This document shows positions 1-6,677 of a DNA stretch of 9,278 bases, piece after piece; the first letter of the stretch is position 1, and the number at the start of each line of letters is the position of its first letter. Both the position numbers and the translations under genes were made by a program. The notes beneath the pieces are model-generated. The model ran no database searches. It was not told the DNA's origin and saw only the letters and a program-made list of their open reading frames with translations. Origin of the DNA: an uncultured Clostridia bacterium (lineage in GTDB: Bacteria > Bacillota_A > Clostridia > Christensenellales > CAG-138); contig CALFIV010000093.1 of NCBI GenBank assembly GCA_937877295.1, positions 1-9,278 of the forward strand, read 5' to 3'.

Positions 1-1494
1 AACGCGCTTGGCTTCGGGCAATTTTTTGTCCGGCAGCGGACGAACGACGTACTTTTCCGGATGCATGCTGTCGTTTCCGCGCACATAGAACGTGGCGTCC
101 TCAACCTCCGGGAACAGTGTGCCGTTGCGCTTTTCGAGCTGCTCCATAACCGCCTTGACGTCGGGATGCACCTCAATGTACATGCGGCGGATCTTCGAGC
201 CCTTCAAAATCTGCAACGTCTGCTTTCTGAGTCTGTTGAACACGGTATGCGGCGCGAGCACCTTCCCCTCGCCCTCGCAGCACGGGCACGTGACCTTCAG
301 CGTATCGCCAATGCTGCGGCCAGTCTTTTTTCGCGTGAGCTCAACAAGTCCCAATCGTGTGAAGCCAAATACATGCGACCGCGTATGGTCGGCGTGCATA
401 GCGGTCTTGAGCGTCTGCAGCACAAGCTGGCGGTTGGATTCCTTCTCCATGTCGATGAAGTCGATGACCACGATGCCTCCGATATCGCGCAAACGGAGCT
501 GCAGCGCAATCTCCGTCGCCGCCTCGCAGTTGGTTGCCGTGATCGTCTTTTCGAGATTGTCCTTGCCGACAAACTTGCCGGTGTTGACGTCGATGACCGT
601 CAGCGCTTCCGCGCGGTCAATAATCAGATATCCGCCGCTTTTGAGCCAAACCTTGCGCGCCAGTGCGCGTTCAATCTTGCTCTCTGCTTCACAGCGTTCG
701 AACAGAGCTTCACTGTCCTTGAACAGAATGCGGGCTTTGAGCTTCGGCGCCATGACCGACGCGATTTCACGCAGTTCGTTATAGGCGTTGATGTCGTTGA
801 CAAAGAGCCGGTCGACGTCGCGCATCAGCAGATCGCGTACGGTACGGAACAACAGGCTTTGTTCTTCATGCAGCAGCTTCGGGGCGCGCATGGTCTTTGC
901 CTTTTTCTGGATTTCTTCGTACAGCAGCTTGAGGCTGTCGATCTCCTCCACAAACGCTTCCTTCGTACGGCCCGCCGACGCGGTTCGTACGATGATGCCC
1001 ATCCCCTCGGGTTTGAGTTCCTTGATCAGCTTTCTGAGTCTTGTACGCTCCTCTTCCTTTTCGATGCGCCGCGATACACCGACGTATTCCACGGTGGGCA
1101 TCAAAACCAGCGATCGCCCCGCAAGCGTGATGTGCGTTGTGACGCGCGCGCCTTTTGTGCCGATCGGGTCTTTGGCGACCTGCACGATCACGTTTTGACC
1201 GGTCTTCAGCATGTCGCCGATCTTGCGCGTTTCCGGGATCTTTTCGAGTTCATCGTAGGCGTCGCCAGGGGTAAAGACGTCGCCTGCATAGAGGAACGCG
1301 TTCTTTTCGAGTCCAATGTCCACAAACGCCGCCTGCATGCCGGGAAGCACGTTTTGGACCTTTCCGAGATAGATATTGCCGACGAGACGTTCGCTGCCTT
1401 CCTGCTCCACGTAGAGCTCCACAGGCGTACCGTCCTCGACAACCGCAACACGCGTATTAAACGCGTTTGCGTCAACGAGAATTTCTTTATTCAT
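1..1494 (-). CDS. rng: Ribonuclease G/E (Rne/Rng family), 3' end beyond the left edge
   Basis: Endoribonuclease that cuts single-stranded RNA in mRNA decay and rRNA maturation in the cytoplasm. The frame is open from an ATG at 1494 to base 1, giving 498 codons with no stop. An S1-like RNA-binding segment lies near residues 35-120 (GNIYLGKVQNVLPGMQAAFVD). It is followed by the family signature VAKDPIGTKGARVTTHI. The DNase I-like catalytic part carries TVIDVNTGKFVG with D302 and GGIVVIDFIDM with D345, which fall where E. coli RNase E has the metal-binding D303 and D346. A zinc-link motif CPCCEGEG puts Cys at 403 and 406, like C404/C407 of RNase E. E. coli RNase G has 489 residues, so little should be missing. 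The Shine-Dalgarno AAGGAAAGG (1500-1508) lies 5 nt before the ATG and overlaps the TAA of the upstream gene. No C-terminal degradosome scaffold is visible. The family is very sure; G versus E is inferred from length and context. Confidence 0.96.
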   Translation of the reverse strand, partial: MNKEILVDANAFNTRVAVVEDGTPVELYVEQEGSERLVGNIYLGKVQNVLPGMQAAFVDIGLEKNAFLYAGDVFTPGDAYDELEKIPETRKIGDMLKTGQNVIVQVAKDPIGTKGARVTTHITLAGRSLVLMPTVEYVGVSRRIEKEEERTRLRKLIKELKPEGMGIIVRTASAGRTKEAFVEEIDSLKLLYEEIQKKAKTMRAPKLLHEEQSLLFRTVRDLLMRDVDRLFVNDINAYNELREIASVMAPKLKARILFKDSEALFERCEAESKIERALARKVWLKSGGYLIIDRAEALTVIDVNTGKFVGKDNLEKTITATNCEAATEIALQLRLRDIGGIVVIDFIDMEKESNRQLVLQTLKTAMHADHTRSHVFGFTRLGLVELTRKKTGRSIGDTLKVTCPCCEGEGKVLAPHTVFNRLRKQTLQILKGSKIRRMYIEVHPDVKAVMEQLEKRNGTLFPEVEDATFYVRGNDSMHPEKYVVRPLPDKKLPEAKRV

Positions 1495-1506
1495 AAATAC
1501 CTTTCC

Positions 1507-2187
1507 TTACGGGAGGCGCGGCAACCGATCGGACCCCTCAAAGCAGAGGGAGATGCGATGCGCCGTGAAAAAACCGCTCAGGTGCAATCGGTCGAACAGC
1601 GCGCGTACGAATGTTTCCGCGCGCAGTCCGCCAGCTGCCGTCAGCGTGCCCACAACGTCAAAAATCGCGGTAGAATCCGAAACTTCCTTGACGGAGGCCT
1701 CCAAAATGTCCGGACGAATGTCGGCGGGCTTGACGCCGCTCTTCGTCTTTTTTTCGACGATCACAGGACCGTCGTTCATGATCGACCGCAGCGCGCTTTG
1801 CACCGTTTCTTCGGAAACGGGCTCGTCAAACTGTACGGTCAAGCTGTAATGTGCTGCGCGAATGAGCTTGCTGAGCGTATCGATCCGGTCGTCCGCTTCA
1901 AACGCCTCGACAATGCGCATACCGTCCGGCAGCGCACGATTGACGCGATCGATAAATTCGGAAATGCCGACCGGCCTATCCAGTTCTACCTCAAACCACT
2001 CCCCGTCGCTCGTGAAGCCCGTCGCGAGCGCGGTAGCAAACGAAAGCTTAGGATGCGGATTGAACCCTTTCGAAAACGCAAGAGGCAGTTCGGCACGCCG
2101 GAACGCACGCTGCAGCGTGCGCTGCACGTCAAGATGCGACGTGTATGAGATTTCTTTATTTTTTTGAAATGCGGCAATAATCCTCAC
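1507..2187 (-). CDS. DUF2344 / TIGR03936-type radical SAM-associated protein
   Basis: A 226-residue protein of the family usually annotated as a radical-SAM-linked hypothetical (DUF2344). It shows the typical N-terminal SHLD (17-20), then RAxRRAxLPLAFSKGFNPHPKLSF (about 27-50) and KKTKSGVKPADIRPDI (146-161). There are no metal-binding cysteine motifs, signal peptide or membrane segments, so it should be cytoplasmic. The biochemical role of the family is not known to me. Its partner is the radical SAM gene just upstream, and in some bacteria the two are fused into one protein. I chose the GTG start at 2187 because GGAG (2194-2197) lies 6 nt upstream and because MRIIAAFQKN matches the usual family start. 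This start lies inside the upstream gene, giving a 32-nt overlap and suggesting coupled translation. The stop is 12 nt before the ribonuclease G start. Confidence 0.9.
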   Translation of the reverse strand: MRIIAAFQKNKEISYTSHLDVQRTLQRAFRRAELPLAFSKGFNPHPKLSFATALATGFTSDGEWFEVELDRPVGISEFIDRVNRALPDGMRIVEAFEADDRIDTLSKLIRAAHYSLTVQFDEPVSEETVQSALRSIMNDGPVIVEKKTKSGVKPADIRPDILEASVKEVSDSTAIFDVVGTLTAAGGLRAETFVRALFDRLHLSGFFTAHRISLCFEGSDRLPRLP

Positions 2188-3997
2188 AGCGTTCTCCGAA
2201 ACATCCGTTACAGCCTTCGCGGCAGTCCTTTGTGATGCGCGCTTCCTTTGCGCGTTCCCATTCGCGTTTCAAATAGGTTACCGTGGTCAACGCGTCGACG
2301 ATCTCCCACGGCAGCGGTTCTTTGGGATCGCGTTCCCGATATGCGTATTCATCCATCGTGAGCCCGTTTTTCTCGAATGCCTGTGCCCACATGTCCGGCT
2401 TGAAATGCTCCGCCCACGAGTCGAACCGGCAGCCGTTGCGATATGCGTCGACCAGAACCGGCACAAGTCTTCGATCGCCGCGCGAGAATACGGCTTCGAG
2501 CACGGAAAGTACGGACGGATGGCAATGCAGCTCGCCGCCGCGCACGCCCTTCATCGCGTTCTTCAAAAGCTGCTGTTTCCTGCGGATTTCCTCCTGCTCG
2601 TTTTGCCCGACCCATTGGAACGCCGTCCACGGCTTCGGCACGAAGGTCGATACGGAAACGGTAACGCGGAATCCCATGCCGCGTTGTTCCTTCGGCAGAC
2701 GGTAGAAGCACGCGGAAACCTTTCTCGCAAGGTCCGCGATGCCGAGGATGTCCTCGTCCGTCTCGGTCGGCAGGCCGATCATGAAATAGAGCTTGACGCC
2801 GCACCAGCCTGACGTGAACGCATCGGTGACCGCGCGCAGAAGGTCCTCCTCCGTCACGTTCTTGTTGATGACGTCACGCATGCGCTGCGTACCCGCCTCC
2901 GGCGCAAAGGTCAAGCCGCCTTTTCGCACCGTCTGCATCTTTTCGAGGTCTTCCTTGAGCAATGAATCGATGCGCAGGGACGGCAGCGACACGGACACTT
3001 TCTGCTCCGCCATATCGTCAATGATGCGCGGCAGCAGTTCGTGAAGCTCGGAATAGTCTCCGGTGCTGAGCGAGAGCAGCGAAACCTCATCGTAGCCGGT
3101 GCAGCGCACCAGCTCGCGTGTCTGATGCAGAAGCGTATCCTTTTTGCGCTCCCGGACAGGGCGATAGATATAGCCCGCCTGACAGAAGCGGCAACCGCGC
3201 GTACATCCTCGCATGACCTCGACCGCAACGCGGTCATGGATGATCTGCATATGCGGAACAAGCTGCTTTCCTACGTACGGCGCTGCATCCAGATTGCGCA
3301 CCACACGGCGTTTGATGCGCGCCGGCGCAAGCGCGTTCTTCCGCTCCATGCGAAGATACCGCCCGTTTTCGTAGACCGGCTCATAGAAAGACGGCACATA
3401 TACGCCCTCGATTGCGGAGAGCCGCTCCAAAAGCTGCACCTTGCCGATCCCCTCATGTTTCGCCTGCCGCACGCAGTTGACGATCTCCGGTTCCATATCC
3501 TCACCGTCGCCGACGAGGATGGCATCGAAGAACGGCGCAATCGGCTCGGGATTGCAGGTGCATGGACCGCCCGCCACAATCAGCGGATATGTTTCGTCGC
3601 GATCTGCAGCGAGAAACGGGATATCGGAAAGCTCCAGCATCGTGAGGATGTTGGTATAGCACATCTCGTACAGCAGTGAAAAGCCTACGATATCGAAATC
3701 CCGCAGCGGCGATTTGGTTTCGAGCGTAAACAGCTTTTCATGCCGATCGATCAATGCGCGTTCCATGTCGGTCCACGGTGCATAGCAGCGTTCGCAATAA
3801 ACGCCGTCCATGCTGTTCAGTACGTGATACAGAATGCGGCTGCCCTGATGCGACATGCCGATTTCGTAAACATCCGGAAAGCACAGCGCAAAGCGGAAGT
3901 CATACGACTCCTTCTTGGTCATGTTCCACTCGTTTCCGAGATAGCGCGCCGGTTTTTCAACCCGACTCAACAGCTTGTCCAGTTGCATTGCGTCCAA
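2156..3997 (-). CDS. B12-binding-type radical SAM protein, TIGR03960 family (YgiQ-like)
   Basis: A 613-residue protein, full length for the TIGR03960 family. The N-terminal part (about 30-180) looks like the Rossmann-type B12-binding fold seen in these enzymes, with FPDVYEIGMSHQG and IVAGGPCTCNPEP followed by LVGDGED. No DxHxxG cobalamin-histidine motif is seen. The radical SAM core starts at MRGCTRGCRFC with the [4Fe-4S] cysteines C265, C269 and C272. It continues through LSLSTGDY (308-315), FAPEAGTQRMR (364-374) and KLYFMIGLPTETDED (402-416). The C-terminus has a second cysteine cluster, C592, C596, C599, C604 and C608, which may bind another cluster or zinc. The reaction is unknown; the link with DUF2344 and RNase G suggests an RNA or ribosome-related role, which is inference only. 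The TTG start is preferred because GAGGA lies 6 nt upstream; an ATG at 3988 is the alternative. Confidence 0.93.
   Translation of the reverse strand: MDAMQLDKLLSRVEKPARYLGNEWNMTKKESYDFRFALCFPDVYEIGMSHQGSRILYHVLNSMDGVYCERCYAPWTDMERALIDRHEKLFTLETKSPLRDFDIVGFSLLYEMCYTNILTMLELSDIPFLAADRDETYPLIVAGGPCTCNPEPIAPFFDAILVGDGEDMEPEIVNCVRQAKHEGIGKVQLLERLSAIEGVYVPSFYEPVYENGRYLRMERKNALAPARIKRRVVRNLDAAPYVGKQLVPHMQIIHDRVAVEVMRGCTRGCRFCQAGYIYRPVRERKKDTLLHQTRELVRCTGYDEVSLLSLSTGDYSELHELLPRIIDDMAEQKVSVSLPSLRIDSLLKEDLEKMQTVRKGGLTFAPEAGTQRMRDVINKNVTEEDLLRAVTDAFTSGWCGVKLYFMIGLPTETDEDILGIADLARKVSACFYRLPKEQRGMGFRVTVSVSTFVPKPWTAFQWVGQNEQEEIRRKQQLLKNAMKGVRGGELHCHPSVLSVLEAVFSRGDRRLVPVLVDAYRNGCRFDSWAEHFKPDMWAQAFEKNGLTMDEYAYRERDPKEPLPWEIVDALTTVTYLKREWERAKEARITKDCREGCNGCFGERCEDYCRISKK
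2194..2199 (-). promoter_or_regulatory. Ribosome binding site fixing the GTG start of the DUF2344 gene
   Basis: The minus strand reads TCGGAG, then AACGCT, then GTG. GGAG lies 6 nt before the GTG at 2187, inside the end of the radical SAM coding region. This supports GTG initiation and the 32-nt gene overlap. Confidence 0.7.
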
Positions 3998-4003
3998 GGC
4001 GAT

Positions 4004-4008
4004 TCCTC
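4004..4008 (-). promoter_or_regulatory. Ribosome binding site fixing the TTG start of the radical SAM gene
   Basis: The minus strand reads GAGGA, ATCGCC, TTG, a spacing of 6 nt. The nearby in-frame ATG at 3988 would be 15 nt from this site and has no better site of its own, so TTG at 3997 is the more likely start. Confidence 0.65.
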
Positions 4009-4035
4009 ACATTCCGAAAGTCACAATAACGAGAT

Positions 4036-4064
4036 ATTATACCATACAATTTCAATACGGTCAA
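4036..4064 (-). promoter_or_regulatory. Strong vegetative-type promoter for the radical SAM - DUF2344 - rng unit
   Basis: On the minus strand a -35 box TTGACC (4059-4064, 5 of 6 matches) and a perfect -10 box TATAAT (4036-4041) are separated by exactly 17 nt. TGG directly precedes the -10 box, making an extended -10. A transcript would begin near 4029, with a leader of about 32 nt to the TTG start. The -35 box contains the TGA stop codon of the spoIVFB-like gene (4061-4063). The left-hand genes can therefore be transcribed independently of the upstream operon. Confidence 0.85.
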
Positions 4065-4924
4065 TGCATAAAAGCGTCTTTTAATGTCGTTTCGTATCCG
4101 TATCGCGAAGCGGCTTCCATCAGTGCGTTCTCGTCCGTTTCGAACACACGCTCGCCGCTCTGTATCCGCAGCACGGTATAAAAGCGGTTCGACAGCGTCT
4201 GCATCGCCGTTCCGATTGTAGCACTGCCGTCGATCCATATCAGCTGCGCGCGAATCGCTGCGCCGGTTCTGTGCGCAAAGCGGCGGTCGAGCACATGCGC
4301 AACCGTGCCGGGCGAAACCTGCTTCCATTCGATCCATGCCGAGATCAACAGATACGGTGCGATACACAGCAGTGTCCACATGGGCATACCGATCGTCATG
4401 CAATAGACGCCGCCCGCAAGCAGCAGTACCGCTATCACGAACGTAAACGCAAGCGATAAAAAGCGTGCCTTGCGTTCGCTGACACAGCGCAGGAAAAGCG
4501 ACTTTGCGATCCGCCCGCCGTCCAGCGGATACGCGGGCAGCAGATTGAGCAGCGCAAGCGCGAGATTGGTGTGTACAAACGCATCGAGACCTTCGGCATA
4601 CTGCGGCAGCGCCTGGCAAAGCAAACGCGCGCACGACGCAGCAATCAAAGAGCTCAACGGACCGGCTAGCGACACGATCCATTCGCCGCCCGGTTCTGCG
4701 CATTGCCGTTCCAGATGCATGACCGCGCCGAACGGCCAAACGGAAATACGGCGGATACCGTAGCCCAGATTCCTTGCGGCGATCGCATGCGCACACTCAT
4801 GCAGCAGTAGTGAGAGCACCGAAAGAGCGAGCGTTTTTCCCTCGCCTATCACGATCAGTGCAGCAAAAAGCGGAAGCACGCCGATCGACAGGCGAACCTC
4901 CGCTTTCCCGATGCGAAGGCTCAT
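4061..4924 (-). CDS. spoIVFB: M50 site-2 protease, SpoIVFB-like
   Basis: An intramembrane zinc metalloprotease of 287 residues; B. subtilis SpoIVFB has 288. The motif HECAH gives zinc ligands H42 and H46 with catalytic E43. NLLPAYPLDGGRI (127-139) supplies the third ligand D135. These match H43, E44, H47 and D137 of SpoIVFB closely. About six membrane segments are visible (near 12-28, 32-50, 83-103, 117-133, 155-175 and 182-198). The tail from about 205 is soluble and fits a single degenerate CBS-like domain, as in SpoIVFB. In Bacillus this protease frees sigma-K in the mother cell; here that substrate is inferred. Its ATG overlaps the upstream TGA as ATGA and no Shine-Dalgarno is visible, so it is probably translated by coupling to the SpoIVFA-like gene. 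A general M50 protease unrelated to sporulation remains possible. Confidence 0.88.
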   Translation of the reverse strand: MSLRIGKAEVRLSIGVLPLFAALIVIGEGKTLALSVLSLLLHECAHAIAARNLGYGIRRISVWPFGAVMHLERQCAEPGGEWIVSLAGPLSSLIAASCARLLCQALPQYAEGLDAFVHTNLALALLNLLPAYPLDGGRIAKSLFLRCVSERKARFLSLAFTFVIAVLLLAGGVYCMTIGMPMWTLLCIAPYLLISAWIEWKQVSPGTVAHVLDRRFAHRTGAAIRAQLIWIDGSATIGTAMQTLSNRFYTVLRIQSGERVFETDENALMEAASRYGYETTLKDAFMH

Positions 4925-5568
4925 TCGGTTTGAAGCGAAAGATCTACATACTCTGTGGGATCTTGCGGCGCACCGTCCTGGAGCACTTTGAGATAAATGC
5001 TTCTTCCGGTCGCGACCGTACCGAGCGGATCGCCCGTTGCAACCTCTGCGCCTTGTGAAACGGCAACCGTTTCAAAGCCGTAGTAGATCGTTTCGCAATC
5101 GCTTTCCGACTGAATCCGCACACAATTGCCGAGCTGCGCATCCTGCTCGACTGACAGCACTTTTCCTGCCATGCAGGCGTTGACCGTACCGTTGAGTGCT
5201 GTGAAGCGCAGCAATTGGCTGTCGCGCAGCAGTTCGATGTCGTTGCTCATCACCGGCGCGTTCCACTTGCGCGCTGCGCCGGCTTCCACATATTGCAGCG
5301 TACCGACCGTGCTCGTCTGCTGTTCCTGATCATCGGTTTCCGACGCGTATGTGCTCGTTTGGGCAACACGCTCCTGCGGTTTTCCGACGCCGAATGCGCG
5401 TACAACGATCGCAAGCGCAAGCACAGCCGCGCAAAGCCCGACCTTGATGACGATTCCGCTTGCATCGACCTTCACAACCGGTTTTTGCTCATCGACCGTA
5501 AAACTCGACTCGCTGGAAAACCCGTCGCGGCTTCGCTCATACTGTACCTTCATTTCGTCAAGTTTCAT
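4921..5568 (-). CDS. spoIVFA: Membrane-anchored degenerate LytM/M23 protein, SpoIVFA-like
   Basis: A 215-residue protein with a charged cytoplasmic N-terminus, one membrane segment (about 38-58), a polar linker and a LytM-like domain (about 126-208). The fold pattern is recognisable: GTVNACMAGKVLSV, LGNCVRI, ETIYYGFETVAVSQGAEV, GDPLGTV, IYLKV and the DP near the end. All the zinc ligands of active M23 enzymes are missing: there is no HxxxD, the usual YxHL is YYGF, and the usual HLHF is IYLK. This matches SpoIVFA, which holds SpoIVFB inhibited and is not an enzyme. The gene directly precedes the SpoIVFB-like protease and overlaps it by 4 bp. The ATG at 5568 is chosen because AAGGGGG (5577-5583) lies 8 nt upstream. 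The open frame extends to 5823 but would run into the M23 gene. Sequence similarity to SpoIVFA itself is not strong by eye, so the name rests on architecture and context. Confidence 0.78.
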   Translation of the reverse strand: MKLDEMKVQYERSRDGFSSESSFTVDEQKPVVKVDASGIVIKVGLCAAVLALAIVVRAFGVGKPQERVAQTSTYASETDDQEQQTSTVGTLQYVEAGAARKWNAPVMSNDIELLRDSQLLRFTALNGTVNACMAGKVLSVEQDAQLGNCVRIQSESDCETIYYGFETVAVSQGAEVATGDPLGTVATGRSIYLKVLQDGAPQDPTEYVDLSLQTE

Positions 5569-5633
5569 ACCCGTTTCCCCCTTGCTGCAACAAATTACGC
5601 GGGAAAGCGGAAAAACATTCCGAAAAAGATGCC

Positions 5634-6677
5634 TCAGCTTGGCTTTTTGATCAGTTTTCCGGTGTGCTGATACACCCAACGATAGTAAATCGGGAAAGGA
5701 TCGACAAAGCGGCGCTCCGGCGTGATAATGGAAAGATGGAGATGCGGAGCGGCAGAGTTGCCTGTATTCCCGGAAAGTCCGAGCCGCTCGCCCGTTTCCA
5801 CGATTTGTCCGCGTACGACGCACTGCGAGTTCTTGATCATATGATAATAGAAATACTCATACCCATCGTCATCCACAACCGAAACGTAGTATCCGCCCTT
5901 GACGTGATAGCCGACGGAGCTGACCGTACCGCCCGCGCATGCATAGATCGGCGAACCGTGTGCGCAGCGAATATCCATGCCGGTGTGAACGCGCCTACCG
6001 CCGTCACGCGACCGATACCACTTTGTTTTGATGCGCGAATACCACTTTGCATCCAACGGAAATGCAAGCGAATCGAGTTTCTCCTGCGCCATGCAGTACG
6101 ACGACGGTTTGCGCTGCACACCTGCATCGTCGTAGACCGTATTCAGATAGTAGTAGGAATTTCGCGCGGCAAACCAATCCGTCTCATTGTCGAGCCAAAG
6201 CAGATCGTCAAAACCGTTGAATTCGATCCGGATCTCGACAATGCGCCCCATATCGTCGATATGCATCCGAAGATTCCGCTTCAGCACGTCGGTCATTTTC
6301 TCCCCGTACGTAAACAGCAGCGTGCCGAGGAGCTTCCAGTCGAGAGAAAGCGCGCTGGTCACGCGAAGCTCATCTGCCTGCGAATACAGGACGCAAAGAT
6401 GCATCTCAACCAGCTTTTCGGCTTTTTCGCCGTTTTGCTCGATTCGCGCTGCGTAATCGTTCAAGCGGGCCATTTCGTCAAAAACCTGCGCATAGGTGCG
6501 AAGCCGCTTTTGCGCCGTTTCGTGATACGGTTTGATCACGGTTTCGCGTACTTCGTCCAAAAGCGTGTCAACGTTCGTCTTCAGCGTGCTGTCCTGCGGC
6601 AAACTATCAGCAAAGGCGGTGCTTATGCACAGCACCGCCATCAGGATCGATATGAAGATTTGTACCGCGCGTTTCAT
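5634..6677 (-). CDS. Secreted M23/LytM metallopeptidase (peptidoglycan endopeptidase)
   Basis: A 347-residue exported protein. A signal peptide covers about 1-23, with cleavage after AFA. Residues about 25-200 form a region I do not recognise: helical and charged at first (DTLLDEVRETVIKPYHETAQKR), then beta-like with many aromatics (YYYLNTVYDD). The C-terminal domain (about 205-335) is a complete LytM peptidase: HTGMDIRC gives H231 and D235, YYHM gives H279, and PHLHLSI gives H312 and H314. It should cleave peptide bridges in peptidoglycan outside the membrane. The ATG at 6677 overlaps the TGA of the L,D-transpeptidase gene as ATGA, and no clear Shine-Dalgarno is seen, so translation is probably coupled. 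It ends 65 bp before the SpoIVFA-like gene. The domain call is firm; the exact bond cut and the role of the N-terminal region are unknown. Confidence 0.92.
   Translation of the reverse strand: MKRAVQIFISILMAVLCISTAFADSLPQDSTLKTNVDTLLDEVRETVIKPYHETAQKRLRTYAQVFDEMARLNDYAARIEQNGEKAEKLVEMHLCVLYSQADELRVTSALSLDWKLLGTLLFTYGEKMTDVLKRNLRMHIDDMGRIVEIRIEFNGFDDLLWLDNETDWFAARNSYYYLNTVYDDAGVQRKPSSYCMAQEKLDSLAFPLDAKWYSRIKTKWYRSRDGGRRVHTGMDIRCAHGSPIYACAGGTVSSVGYHVKGGYYVSVVDDDGYEYFYYHMIKNSQCVVRGQIVETGERLGLSGNTGNSAAPHLHLSIITPERRFVDPFPIYYRWVYQHTGKLIKKPS

Noticed and set aside
61..2148. A 695-codon open frame on the plus strand
   Set aside because: It is the exact antisense phase of the ribonuclease G and DUF2344 genes, where GC-rich codon use removes stops. 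Its translation shows no domain, while the minus strand encodes RNase G with intact catalytic motifs.
5608..5622. Small inverted repeat CGGAA-5 nt-TTCCG between the M23 and SpoIVFA-like genes
   Set aside because: Only a 5-bp stem with no following U-tract on the minus strand, so it is not a credible terminator. No convincing promoter was seen in this 65-bp gap either.
5569..5823. N-terminal extension of the SpoIVFA-like protein to an upstream start
   Set aside because: It would overlap the M23 gene out of frame by about 190 bp, and the added residues look like antisense noise. The ATG at 5568 has a good ribosome site.
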